Positions 1 through 11,620 of a stretch of DNA of 64,000 nucleotides are shown here, in pieces. Numbering within the stretch: position 1 is the stretch's first letter; each line of letters begins with the position of its first letter. Source of the DNA: Avena insularis. Lineage: Eukaryota > Streptophyta > Magnoliopsida > Poales > Poaceae. The stretch spans positions 121,575,503-121,639,502 of the forward strand of contig CM042692.1 of the NCBI GenBank assembly GCA_023614405.1, read 5' to 3'. Both the position numbers and the translations under genes were made by a program. Below the pieces are notes generated by a model. The model worked only from the letters and a program-made list of their open reading frames with translations, ran no database searches and was not told the DNA's origin.

Positions 1-2775
1 GGAAGCTTCATCATGTTGTAGGCGTAGTGGGGAGTCTCCATGAATTTGGCGAATGTTTGGCATCCTAGGAGGCAGTGGTAGGGGCTGCAGAAGTTCACCA
101 GCTCGAACACGATCCTCTCCGTGTGGTAGTTTGCCGGTGTGCCGAAGGTGACTGGCAGCGTCACTTTTCCAATCGTGTACGCCTTACGATCAGGGACGAT
201 GCCGTGGAAGGTTGTCAGGGTCGGCTCGATTGCTGCTTTTGGGAGCTGGAGCCTCTTGAACGTGTCTAGGTACAAGATGTTGATGGAGCTCCCGCCGTCC
301 ATCAATGTCTTGGGCAGCCAGTAGTCGGCCACCTTGGGCCTGACCACCAGGGCGACTCGCCCTGGATATTTGATCCTGGGCGCGTGATCCTGGCGACTCC
401 AGGTGATGCTCTGTTCAGACTAGTTGAGGAAGCGAGGGATGTCAACTTGGGTTACCATATTGACGGCGACCGCGCGGGCGAGGACCTTCTTCTCGCGTTT
501 GGTGCCGAGCCCGGTGAAGGTGTGTAGCGAGCCGACGGTGTTGCCGAAGCCACCGGCATTTCTGTTATCTCGTGGCAGGTTGTTGTTGGGGTCCTCCCTT
601 GCTCGCCTTGCCTTTTCGATCTCCTTGAAGGAGTGGCTGTCGGCGGTGGTGTGGGTGGCGAGTTTTCCCTCCCTGCTGTGGTAGATGCAGGGCTGGTTGA
701 GCAGGGCGGCGGGGTCGAATTTCGGCCTTACCGCGTTGTTGTCGCGGTAATTTCCTTTGTCGCAGCGGAAGTTTTTCGAGTCGCATTGGCCGTAGCCGGC
801 ATTGGCGACGAAGTCGACTCGCCCATCACTACGGTGCTTGCCGGTGATGCGAGTGTTGTTGTAGTGCATGTCACGCTGTCGCCTGCTGTCGTGGCCGCTG
901 TGCGGCGTCTTGCTCCTGACTCGTCGTCGGAGTCTTGGTTGGGGTCCTCTTCCGCGTATCGCTTGGCGATCTCGAGGAGGTCAGGGATGTTGTCGAGCGT
1001 CCGGTAGACCCTCTTGATCTTAGCGACCAGGGGCTCGTACCGGCACGCGTTCTTGAAGCAATGTATCGCTGTGTCCGGATGGATGCTGGAGGCGTTGATC
1101 CATAGTTCCTGCCACCTTTGGATCCAGTGGCAGGTCGAATCGCGTTGTCCCTGGATGCATCGCTCCAGGTCCTCAATGGTGGTGGCGCGGGTGTAGGAGC
1201 CCTCAAAGTGCCTGACGAAGGCAACCCGCATCTCCTCCCAGGAGTCGATGCTATCAGCAGGGAGGGTGTTGATCCATTGCCGGGTCGCACCCTCCATCAT
1301 CAGGGGGAGGTAGCGAGTGGCTAGCAGGTCAGTGTGGCTGGTGATTCCCATCGCCATGGGGTATGTGTCTAGCTAGACCGCTGGATCGTACATTGGATCG
1401 TACTTTTCGATCTCTTTGGGCGCCTTAAAGTTGACGGGGTACTTCTCACCTCGGATCATAGGTCCTAAGCACTGGGGGCCGACTCGGCTGAGCGAGCCCC
1501 TGGGTTCAGGGTCGCCGCGGTTACTGAGGGTGTGCCTCAAGTCGTTGGGCTGGCACGCCCGCCAGGCCTTGTTGTTGACGATGTGCGTTCGGGCATCGAT
1601 GGGTTGCCCGTTGTCGGTGAACATGTTGTTCACCGGTCGCGGCTCGTTGGTGGAGAGCACAGGGTTGGCGGCCCGTGGCTGGTTCGCTAGGGGCTGCGGT
1701 GGTGGGCAGGTCACGGCGTTGGTGACGATGGGGTGACCTCTTGAGGCTGCCCTGCTTGCCGAGGAGCAGGAATACATCCGCCCCCACAGGTAGACTCCCG
1801 CGGCTTGCTGCTTGACGGCCCTGGCGAGTAGGGCCTTGGCGTACTAGATCTGCAGCGCGCCCTCTCCCTGGATGTTGAGGTTGGCGATTGCGGCGTCGGC
1901 CGCGACGACGTTGTCCATCGGGGTGGAGTATAGTGGGAGTCCGTTGGCGTTGCGGGCCTATGGCGATATTATGATCCGCGGCTGGTCCAGCGGGGGTGCG
2001 CGACCAATGGGTGGTGGCGGGGCCCCAGTCGTCGGTGCGCCGAGTGGTGGTCGATTGCTGCCGCATGGTGGTGCGTTCTCACAGTACTCGCGCTCAGCCG
2101 TGCGTGCGGGGTCGCTCTCATCGTTGAAGTTTAGGACGCGGCCTTGGACGTTGGAGTTCAGGCGGGTCCTGATGCGGCGCTGGTGGTAGAGCGACACCTC
2201 ATGTGCCGTCGCCCGCTCGAGGCGGAATTTCTCGTGCTCGGTTATCTCCTTGCGCATCGCCTCCTCCAGTCCCTAGCAGGCTTCCTCCACCTCCGTGGCT
2301 GTCACGGTTGGAGGGATTGGTGTGGAGAATGGATCTGGCGGGGCGGCCGTGCTGCCCACCATGTAGATCGCGTTGAAGCGATTGGATCTAGCCGGAAGTC
2401 CTCGGGGGACTCTGAGCCTGAGTCGGAATCGAAGATCCCAAGGATTGAGGAGTCCTCGAAATCCTTAGGGTTGGAGACCCGAATGATGGAGTCCTCCCGT
2501 GATGCCATGGTAATGGATCCATCGACCGAGGCAGGGGTCGCGGGGTCGTACTCGGTGACGAGGCTCCTGATGGAGCGGACCTGCTCCTCCGAGAGCAGAT
2601 CGCGGTGCGGCGGTGATCCGTCGATGATCACCGTTGCCGCTGGGTCAACCGCGCCGGTGAAGCCGACAAAGAGGTTGATGGTGCTGACCGGCATTATCGC
2701 GCTATGGTTGATCGGGCGCGACACCGGGATGTAGCTGCTGGGCAGGATCTGTAAGATCCCACCGATGGCGATCAT
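1..2775 (-). pseudogene. gag-protease polyprotein fragment of gypsy-A
   Basis: A structural capsid (gag) gene followed by retroviral-type aspartic protease, which would cleave the polyprotein in virus-like particles. The upstream frame ending at 2302 is acidic and low in similarity; an ATG at 2775 is the first outside the LTR. The conserved gag core is in 1357-728, with readable motifs MMEGATRQWINTLP, VRHFEGSY and CRYEPLVAKI typical of grass gypsy capsids. The next frame (869-420) holds QPCIYHSREGK and a H/C-poor, knuckle-like stretch. The protease region is at 420-1, with active-site-like LMDGGSSINILY near 281-316 (DGG in place of DTG/DSG, a common variant in this group). Gag is split over several frames (2970-2302, 2257-1958, 1777-1373, 1357-728, 869-420), so it is not translatable as one protein. 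Confidence 0.75.
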
Positions 2776-2865
2776 GTGGCCGGTGGTGATCGGTCGATCG
2801 ATCGGTGAGTAGGGTCTCGCCGCAGAACTCAGGCCAGTCCGGCTATGCCCCACGGTGGGCACCAC

Positions 2866-3364
2866 TGTCGTGGAAATGGCCACGGCAGTCGCTGCAGTAG
2901 GCAGCGATTGATAGAATCGGGGGTGAGAGCTGGCGGCCATCTGCGGTGCGAGATGGGGGTGGATGCACATGGATTTATCCAGGTTTGGCCCCCCGGAGGG
3001 TAAATACCTACTCCTGCTAGATTAGATTGATGGAGAGCAAGTTACAAGGGTGGCGAGCTCAGCGTCTAAGCAGCAAGTCGCTCGAAGGGGTGTATGGTGG
3101 AACGTAAGTCCTCATAGTACTCTAGGGAGGTTTATATAGGAGTCACCTCGCTAGGGTTTACAGCTTACAACTAAACAAGATAGGGATTCGAAGGCTTTGA
3201 CCTAATCCGATTGGGCTTCAAGTATACTTCTGGGCCTCCAGTCTCCAATCGCCAGGCCTTGTCCTTAGTCGCATTCCAATCGCCGTCCTGCAGGCCCACT
3301 CGCAAGGCCTTTGGCCCAATCGGAACGTTCTGCTGGGCACACCCCATTCGGCATATCCCCATCA
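2866..3364 (-). repeat. LTR of gypsy-A
   Basis: Begins TGTCGTGG and ends CCCCATCA on the plus strand, giving the TG...CA ends of an LTR of about 499 bp. On the minus strand it holds a TATA box (complement of 3131-3138) that would drive transcription leftward into gag. The sequence left of 2866 (cacggtgggcaccac) reads GTGGTGCCCACCGTGGG on the minus strand and is the likely primer-binding region, but I cannot assign the tRNA. The left boundary is well supported; the right boundary is inferred from the CA dinucleotide only. Confidence 0.6.
3131..3138 (-). promoter_or_regulatory. TATA box in the gypsy-A LTR
   Basis: Reads TATATAAA on the minus strand, about 265 bp inside the LTR, in the correct orientation to transcribe gypsy-A. 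Confidence 0.5.
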
Positions 3365-6300
3365 CTACGGGACATAAGTGAGCACATAAAAACCAGATCT
3401 CAGCTATTGCCCACGGTGCCTCTTTCTTTACTTATACCATTACTACACAATTCAGTTGTTTAGGTACCTCGTTATCCAACAGACTCGCACAAACCCTACA
3501 CATGCAGTTCTATGACTCGCATGGCTCAAACAACTCCTGTAGTAATGGCTGATAGGGTTGAGGAGACAAGCTTCGATGGGGTTTATAAGTAAAGGCTATG
3601 TAGTACTTGGGATTGCAATTTAATTCGAATAGCGACACAATGATGCAAGAATAAAGATAGAGGCAATAGTTACTATATGTAAATGCAAGCCTGGGGAAAT
3701 GCTTGCATGTAAGCTCAGCAGTAGGATAATCGAAATCCGAATAGTACCCTTGGGTCTCCTGATAACTCCCTTGGTCGGCATCTATCTGGAATAAGAATGG
3801 AACGCACAAAGGGCTATAATAAATAAAATGCGCAATCATATGAATCTAATGCAATAAGCAAAACATGGTATGTCATGATGTGATGATGTAAAATTGCATG
3901 GTATAACATAGCATGGCATGGGTGAGGTATAGGAATAAGAATAAAGCATTTTTATTAATTATTTATTCATGTTTTACTCCCATAAACCTTGTTGTATACT
4001 TTATATGTTTATTATGCATGCTTCAATTGATATTATGGAATGCATAGTTGGAAAGGGCTCGTTGCACTGATCGATTTGGACATATTATTTGTCAAATTTG
4101 GATTTACGGATTAAAAGTTATGGATTATCAAGAAAAAGGCATTTAATAGCATTCAAATAATTTCGAAATTTTAAGTTGCTCAAAAATTATTTTAGATAAC
4201 AAATTCCGAATCCTGGCATTTTTCTAATCACAAAACATATATTATTTGCAACATTTGAAATTACGGATTAAAAGTTATTAATAAATGCAATTTAAATAAA
4301 AGGGAAAATTGTCATTAGTTGGGATAGTTAGGGGCAAAACTGGGATTTACTCAATATGTATATGAATTCATATTTGAAAAAGATTCACTTTTCATTTTGA
4401 AAGTTTTTCCAAATTCAGATTATTTTGAAAGATATGAATTTATTTAGATATAAGCATTTTCTAGAATTTTATTACTTAGAAAAGGCACTAGGACTTTTGT
4501 ACCGAGGCTATCCTAGCCACAGGCACTGACTGGTGGGGCCGCCGGTGCTGACTAGCTACTGTGCACAAGTCGGGCTACTGGGGCTGACACGTGGTGGAGA
4601 TGGAACTGCGATTTGAGGGTTTAAAACTGGCAGCGGGATATGTGTAAAAGCCTCTCTGTGTTAACTGTATGTTGACACTATATTTTCTCCGAACCTCGTC
4701 TAATTTCGGACGATGGTGGCTGCGGTTGACCAAATGGAGCATGGCCAGTGGCTACGGTGAGCCGGAACACTCGGCTCTATCTACGGTTCATCGGGGTGGC
4801 TAATACGGGCTACAGGAGAGCAGACCTTGCGGCCAAGATGCAGACGTAGCAGGTGTAGCAGCGTAGCTGAGATGTCCGCAACGTCGGGGGCGCACTACGA
4901 CAAGCGCGGCGGCGATGCACGGCGAGCTAGGTCAAGTTGGCGATGGTGGTGTGCTCTGGAGGTGCAAGGGTTCCAGTGATACTCCACGAGCACCCAGGTG
5001 CCCGTGGGGAGGCCGGCGACGAGGTGTACTGTGAGGATGGTCGACACGTGCAGGGGCGTAAGCAGGTTGCTCGATGAACAACAACGGTGGCACATGCTAT
5101 AGGGAAGGAAGGGAGGATGTCTAGGGTGCTCGTGGGGTGGTCGAGTTGGGGCGTCGGCAATCTGCAGGGGAGCTCTTGACCATATAGCTTGGAAGAGCTC
5201 CGGGTACAAGGCGGCGGCACCTTCTCCGGCGAGGTCCTGCCTCAGGGGCCGGTCCAGGAAGTCGTAGATGAGCGAGATGAAGCTTCCGGACAAGAAGGTA
5301 TAACTTGGGGATCACAGGTTGCTGCAGATCTTGAGGGCACCGAAGCTTAGCTAGGGTATTGGGGTAGACCTTGGACATGTCCATGTTTGGAGAGAAGGAG
5401 GAAGGGGCTAGCAGGTGAGATCTCGATCTGGAATTCCTGGTTAGGTAGGGAGATAAGGAAGAGGAACTGGTGGCACCTAGTTGGCATTTGCTTTTGCAAA
5501 AAGGAGGAGAGGGACTCGGGTAGGGATCTTTTCCTCATCTTTGTTGGCGATCCGAGAAGGAAGAGAGGGGACCAGGGGAGGGGAGCTCGTGGCTAGGCTG
5601 GTTCTGATCATCTTGCTGGCCAAGCAAAGGTGGGAGAAAAGAGGCTGATGTGGGCATAGGATGTCCGTATGTGCCATGGCACATGGACACATGGTGGCCA
5701 CGAGTAGGGTAGGATGGGGAGTGTGTGTAGCTAGGTGTAGTGTTGTGTAGGTTTAGTGTCTTATTTTTTTAATTTTATTTGATTCAAAACCCTCTCTAAA
5801 TCCAAGCAAAAATTCAAGTAGAAATAAGGAAAAAGAAGGAAGGGTTGCAAACCTTGCATGGGGCATGCATTGTATTAAATGATCTTGTTCTAGAATGTGA
5901 GAACCATCTAGAATGTGGTATATGGCCATGCAATTTAAGCAAGCTTCCAATTATTCAAAAGGTTCCACAAAACATTCATGGAAGCTTCTCCACCTTATAT
6001 GGCAAAATCAAAGAATGGTCATGCATGAATTTTCAAGGTGGCCATGCTAGTGTGTATGTGCCACTAATGTTCTCAGATAGCCACCATAAATTCGAGCATA
6101 GACATATATTCAAATAGAACCATACAAGATAGAAAGAAGAATATTTCTACTCTACATGGCATGCAAAGGTGGCCATGTATGCCTCCATATATTACCTTGT
6201 GAAAACAGGGAGAGATCATGTATGGGAGCATGTAGAACAAAAGAAGGGACCCATCCCAATTATTTATGAGCTAGATTTAAATATCAAAAGAGAAAGCATG

Positions 6301-6639
6301 TGCTCATATTTAAATGGGATGTTAGAATGGTGGAGGATGGAAACAAAATAAGGTGGAAATGGGATGGTGGAATTATAATAGATATGCCCCCAACTCAACT
6401 TGGGCATGAAGCAATATATCAAGAAGCAACTACAAGATATCAAGAAGAAAATATAATTAATAAGGTAATGCAATATGAGAAGAAGAACAAAATGAAAAGG
6501 GTTTTAATATGATCCTCAAATGCAATGTGGCATGGTGACATGAGCATGATATTATGATGATGCAATAATGACAAGTAAATAGTAGCATTAATCTTTATTT
6601 ATTATGTAGCATTACAATGTTAGACATTGGGATGCTACA
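3365..6639 (-). repeat. LTR of gypsy-B, downstream copy (partial)
   Basis: On the minus strand this would begin TGTAGCATCCC at 6639, directly after a polypurine tract, so it is the 3' LTR of the element whose pol lies to its right. About 4375-5790 matches 18695-20162 closely by eye (shared runs such as accgaggctatcctagccac and ctgacacgtggtggag). The piece 3365-4374 is AT-rich, has no readable protein and no visible match in the other copy. It may be LTR sequence deleted there or a different repeat. 5790-6639 also has no gene. The true outer end lies left of gypsy-A or is lost. Confidence 0.6.
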
Positions 6640-7223
6640 ACTCTCTCCCACTTAACAAGAATCTCGCCCCGAGATTCCTAGGAAAAGAAGAAACTCCAAG
6701 AGTGGCGAGTGCTCGGGACAAAGTTGCTCCTTGCGTTTCCAAGTTGCTTCATCAACAGAATGGTGTGACCACTACACATTGCAAAAACTTGATAGACTTG
6801 TTGCGAGTCTTGAGTTCTGTCTCTTCGAAACAAAGGACCTGAAGAATTTTCGTGAGACAAGGAAGGTAGGATGGACATAGCTCAGGTTCCCTCGAGAACA
6901 CGATGAAGGAAAAGAACCACTTCTTGAAAGAATCTTGAAAATATGATGAACGGAGAAGATAAAGAAAAGACACATCGTTAGGATATAGATCAAACGCTAC
7001 AAGATAAGATGATTCTTTCTTTCGCTGAAAGAAAAGAACATCTTTGGAGAAGTAGTTGATGGCTCTGAAATATAGCCATCTACATCCACATTTAAACTGG
7101 ATATTGTTCATAATTTTGATGAAATATCTCTCTAAACCCTGCGACTAATTCTAATATACAGAGGGGTAAGCAATCCTTTCTTTTATATTTTTCCTGCGCA
7201 GATAATGTCGTTTAAAGGAGGGA
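6640..7223 (-). pseudogene. C-terminal end of gypsy-B pol
   Basis: Reading leftward from about 6775, one frame gives WSHHSVDEATWKRKEQL, followed by a stop and the purine-rich GTGGGAGAGAG (complement of 6640-6652) that primes plus-strand synthesis just before the LTR. The W..H...EATW pattern is the conserved C-terminal tail after integrase in plant Ty3/gypsy pol. Nothing else in this 0.6 kb is readable in frame. The Athila-like insertion separates it from the reverse transcriptase fragment at 15021-17607. Confidence 0.7.
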
Positions 7224-8318
7224 ATCACTACATTAAAGTCAAAGATACGAGATTTCCAACTACAATAAGAAACCAGGAGCCGTAAGACAGAGGTAGGCGC
7301 TTTAACGACCAACTGTACGACCGGAGCAAAAATTCTGGCCATATAGCTCCAGTCGTATAGTTGGTGCCGCCACTGTTAGGTCAAACAGAACAACTTTCGT
7401 GAAGGGACCCCTATATAAAGAAGCCTCGGGCGACGAGAAAACAAGCCAGACCTCGCCAAAAAGTCTCTGCCACAGATCTCTAGCCGCCTCCAGATCTCAA
7501 AACCCTTCTCCATCTCCATAGCCATATTCCACCACTTGTAATAGTAGATCTCTTCTCCGATTGGCGACATTGTAAGACTATTTCTATCAATCTTATAATT
7601 TTCATTACAATGTTTGTGATTGTTGATCTCATCTCTATGTGTGAGTAATTCTCCTTGGGCTAAGGGCTTTAGCCTAGCCATGTAGCAATTGTGCATGTTA
7701 TTTATCATAGATGGGAACATGTATTAGTTTGTATGACATGATGATTATTGTACCCTCTCTTGCCTCAATCTAAGGACTTGTGAGGTACCCAAGACCCCGA
7801 GGATTGATCCAGGTATAGGGAGTATGAGTAATGACTGATTTGTAGGTTGGGAACCCCAGTGACAGAAGGGGTAGTACGGATGTATGTGAGGGATTTACTT
7901 GGGATGAACGGTGACATCACTATGCATGTCATTAGTTCTCTTTCTTCTATGGATGAGACTAGTAGGTTATTGCTATAAGCGGTTGCGGAGGAAATAGCAA
8001 TTATGGATGCATTACCCACATATAATTTATCTTGCTCTAACAAGTACATGCATACTTTAATTCTATCTTTTATTCCCATCAGATGTTTTGCACAGCTATA
8101 GGTGAAACCAAATGCCCTAGGCCCTCTCTCTCTCCATCATCGACAACAACAAAAAAATGCAAGCTATTGGTCCGATAAAGACACAAAAGGATTTCTAAAA
8201 ATCCCAAAGGTCCGTTAAAATAACTTCACTACTCATTCGCTTCCCAGGGATTCGATAACCTAGGTCTACTAGGGAAAAAGAAGCTACACTACATCCGTAA
8301 TCCGGATTGAAGGTATCA
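7224..8318 (+). repeat. 5' LTR of the Athila-like element
   Basis: Matches 13925-15020 with scattered differences and ends in TATCA next to the primer site. The expected TG start is not clear; similarity begins at GGGAATCACTACATTAAAG, so the left end is set by homology. The U3 part holds the sequence tttaacgaccaactgtacg, which recurs in the internal tandem repeat at 10680-11240. A TATA box is at 7412-7419. Confidence 0.75.
7412..7419 (+). promoter_or_regulatory. TATA box in the 5' LTR of the Athila-like element
   Basis: TATATAAA in ccctatataaagaagcc, conserved in the other LTR at 14115-14122. Correct orientation to transcribe the element. Confidence 0.6.
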
Positions 8319-8328
8319 ACCCTTTTTC

Positions 8329-8346
8329 TGGCGCCGTTGTCGGGGA
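8329..8346 (+). promoter_or_regulatory. Primer-binding site, tRNA-Asp type
   Basis: TGGCGCCGTTGTCGGGGA lies 10 bp after the LTR end. It is the usual primer site of Athila-group elements, with one internal difference from the common GTTGCCGGGG form. Confidence 0.75.
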
Positions 8347-8522
8347 AGCAATAGCTACCCTGGTGAGGTTATTAGGAACCTTGCTAGTTTTAATTCTTGT
8401 TTTTAATTTTGTTAGTTTGCTTTTAGTTTTTATTTGATAAACCAAAAAAATTAGTTAGCCTTTAAATTCTTGTTTTTACTATTATAATTCTTTGTTTAAG
8501 AAAACCCCAAAACATAGAAAAT

Positions 8523-10270
8523 ATGGCTGAAAAGAAGCTTGGGGAGTTTGCTACTCCCAACAATGATTATTTGCGTACTCCTATTACTCAGCCAGCAATC
8601 GATGCTGATGACTATGAAATTAAGCCCCATTATTTAAGCTTGGTTCAACAAAATCAAGTTGGAGGCCCTGCTGTTCAAGATGCAGGTATGCACTTAAATT
8701 CTTTTACTAAAATATGTGATATAATGAGTATAAAGACGTTGACCCTGATGCGGTCAAATTACGTCTATTTCCTTTCTCTCTAAGAGGGAGAGCAAAAGAA
8801 TGGTTGCTATCTTTGCCTAGAAATACCATTACATCATGGGTGGGATGTACTTCTTTATTTATGACTAAATTGTTCCCACCTACAAAGACTATGCAACTCC
8901 GATCTAATATTACTAGTTTTAGATAGGAAGAGCGTGAGCCACTAGCGCTTGCATGTGAGAGGATGAAAGAATGCCTAAGAAACTGTCCTAGTCATGGGAT
9001 GGAAGATTGGTTAATCCTCCATTTATTTTATAATGCTCTTAATCATGTATCTAAGTCTATGCTTGATACTGCAGCTGGAGGAACATTCATGGGTAAACAT
9101 ATTACCGAAGCAAAGCAGCTGCTAGATAATATGCAAGACAACCATGCCCAATGACATGTGGAAAGATCAAACACGAAGAAGGTGAGCGCTATTTCACCAC
9201 AAGAGAACGAAGAACTCAATGCCAAGTTGGATGAGCTCATACTAGCCATAAAAGGTAAGGAAACCCAGGTAAGAGAAACCCCTGAAACAAATATTGAAGA
9301 AATAGACTTCGTAGCTCGTAATGATTATAACCCTGCTTGGAAGAGGAGTTACAATCCTAACTTTCAGAAACATTATTCTAGTCCTACAGGTAATTCTAAT
9401 AATAATATGGGAACTAGTAATGGTAGTCTCCAAGAAACACTTAAGTCTTTTATAGACTGGCAAAATGAACAAAACAATATTCTTGTTAAAATAACAGAGA
9501 ACCATGATGCCATGCTTGGTAAATTATCTAACCAAGCTGTTAGTTTGAGAAATGATTTGCAAGCCCTTCAAGAAAGAACCAGGATCGTTGAGGCACAGTT
9601 AGGTAAGATAACCAAGAGTCAAACTCTCATTCTAACTAAATTTGCAGGTAAAGCTGAGCCCAATCCTATTGAAGAACTCAAAATGATGAGGATCCAAAGG
9701 GAGGAGCCTGAAGAACTTGATTATAGTAATTCCCCTTCACCAAGCTACACCATCGAAGACCTCGTAAAGAGGATCAACGTCAAAATTCCGATAAGTGAAG
9801 GTAACGATGAAGCCATGTATCAACACTTTGTTGATCAAGTAGCAATTAAGGTACGCGAGCTTGAAGAGGAATACAAGAAAATCGCTAAAAAGTTACCTGT
9901 TAAACTAGATGACATATTTGAGACTACTATTAAGATAAAGATTGGAACCAATGAGATAGCTGCACTTTGTGATCTAGGTGCAAGCGTCTCAACAATTCCA
10001 AAGAGTCATTTTAACAAGTTAAATCTTGGCTCCTTTGAAATTACTGAGTTAAAATTAAATCTAGCATATTCTACCTACAAACAAGCTGTAGGAATTAAGG
10101 AGAACACTTTAGTTTACATCAAAGGCTATCCTGTTCTAATTGACTTTGTTATTGTTGATATGCCTGAAGATAATGTTGCTCCTATAATACTAGGCCGTCC
10201 TTTCTTTAGAACTATCAAGGCTTTAATTAACCTTCATGAAGGGAACATGAAGTTACAATTGCCTTCGTAG
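8523..10270 (+). pseudogene. Athila-type gag-protease polyprotein, broken
   Basis: The start MAEKKLGEFATP and the following text fit an Athila gag. The first frame runs 8523-8783. A one-base loss near 8730 (agtataaagac where an extra A restores frame) moves the rest to another frame, which then reads KDVDPDAVKLRLFPFSLRG. In that frame there is a TAG near 8923 (FR*EERE) and a TGA at 9152-9154, then a long open stretch 9158-10270. This carries a hydrophilic spacer, a coiled-coil-like segment (residues about 110-160) and an aspartic protease with ALCDLGASVSTIP and IILGRPFF near its end. The protein would form particles and mature the polyprotein. The frame stops at TAG before any reverse transcriptase. 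Confidence 0.85.
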
Positions 10271-10679
10271 GATCCTTTTGTTATCCATTTTCCCAGGAAA
10301 AAGAAAGCCAAACATGATGAGAAGGAGGCCATCACTTTGAAGACCAATTACTTTGGAGTGGGTGTTCCACTCATCTGGCACAAGTGAGTATCATTAAGGT
10401 CAAGCTATTGACCATAAAAGAGCGCTCCATGGGAGGCAACCCATGTTAAATAAAGGTTTGAGTTAAGTTTTTAGTTTTAGTTTAAGTTCATGTTTAATAA
10501 AGAGTGCTAGAAAATTCCATTTAAGGAGAATAAGTTCGGTAGTACTTGAAATTCTGCTTTATTCATGTTATCGTTGGTCGATAATATTTACTATCAATTT
10601 TCTGTCATAAACAAGGTATATCACTAAGTTACAAGAAAAGAAGTAATTCTCGAGGAAATAGAATTTGTTGATGCATGCA

Positions 10680-11240
10680 GAGAGTTTAACGACCAACTAT
10701 ACGGCGGGAATAAAAATTTCGGTAGTATAGTTCCGGCCATATAGATATATTTGCCTTCGACAAATTTATTTGCATTAATACAGAGAGTTTAATGACCAAC
10801 TATATGGCGGGAATAAAAATTCCGGCCGTATAGTTCCGGTCGTATAGATATCTTTGTCATCGACAATTTTCTTTTCATATGTACTGGGAGTTTAATGACC
10901 AACTATACGGTGGGAATAAAAATTCTGACCGTATCGCTCCGGTCGTATAGATATCAGTGCCTCCGTACAATTTCTTTTCTAATGTACGGAGAGTTTAACG
11001 ACCAACTATATGACAGGAATAAAAATTCCGGACGTATAGTTCCGGCCGTATAGATATCGATGCCTTTGTATATTTTCTTTCACAGAGACAGACAGTTTAA
11101 CGACCAACTATATGGCGGGAACATTTTGTTACGGCCGTATAGTTGCGTCCATATAGCTGCGCCGCCAGGAGGAAACCCTAATATTTTGACAGAACACCAA
11201 CTATACAGCAGGAACACATGTTCTGCCCGTATAGTTGCGC
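10680..11240 (+). repeat. 103-bp tandem repeat with hairpin units, upstream of ORF1
   Basis: The word gaccaactat recurs at 10691, 10794, 10897, 11000 and 11102, and as caccaactat near 11195: spacings of 103, 103, 103, 102 and 93 bp. Each unit has a near-perfect inverted repeat, ctatacggcgggaat then AAAA then attccggccgtatag (one mismatch in 15), giving a possible hairpin. The first 30 bp of the unit also occurs once near the start of each LTR. The flanks 10271-10679 and 11241-11620 show no gene. Confidence 0.85.
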
Positions 11241-11620
11241 CCGTATAGTTGCGTCTGACCATAAAATTGTACGGGAAGGTACCTCCAACTCCAAAACTTC
11301 AATCATTTTCTCTCTTCTACCTCCAAACTCTATCAAAACCTCAAGAGATCTTCATCTCCACTCAATTTCGTTCGATTTTCTCGCACATGAGTGATCTACG
11401 GTATGTTTCTTCTCCGATCCCTCAAATACTTTTTGCAAATTCATCTTCGATCTATTGTCATTATGAATCTAGGGTGAGACCTACTATGAACCAATTGCCA
11501 TGATTTTCTTGCCGAGATTATTATCTTGAGGAGATTCTTAGTGTGCTATGATGAGAAATATATTGTATTTACTGTTGTTGGATCAAAAAGTTTTATTTTT
11601 GCCTTTCTTCAATGTTTTAG

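Larger units (their letters stand above)
1..3364 (-). mobile_element. Ty3/gypsy retrotransposon, 5' part (gypsy-A), cut by the window edge
   Basis: Read on the minus strand the order is LTR (3364-2866), leader, gag, then the start of an aspartic protease at the left edge. Reverse transcriptase, RNase H, integrase and the second LTR would lie to the left, outside the window. The LTR end TGTCGTGG...CACGGCAG and the primer-site-like CCACCGTGGG next to it resemble those of the Tat-lineage element at 40643-52553, so the two may be related. The right-hand target duplication would be ctacg (3365-3369) if the LTR end is placed correctly, but its partner is not visible. Confidence 0.8.

Noticed and set aside
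1521..2066. 181-codon minus frame overlapping gag
   Set aside because: Rich in Arg, Gln and Pro, typical of a shadow frame of a GC-rich gag. Another frame over the same DNA has the gag-like text.
7376..7720. Minus frame near the start of the Athila-like LTR
   Set aside because: Present in both LTR copies in the U3/R part, antisense to the TATA box, with no family resemblance.
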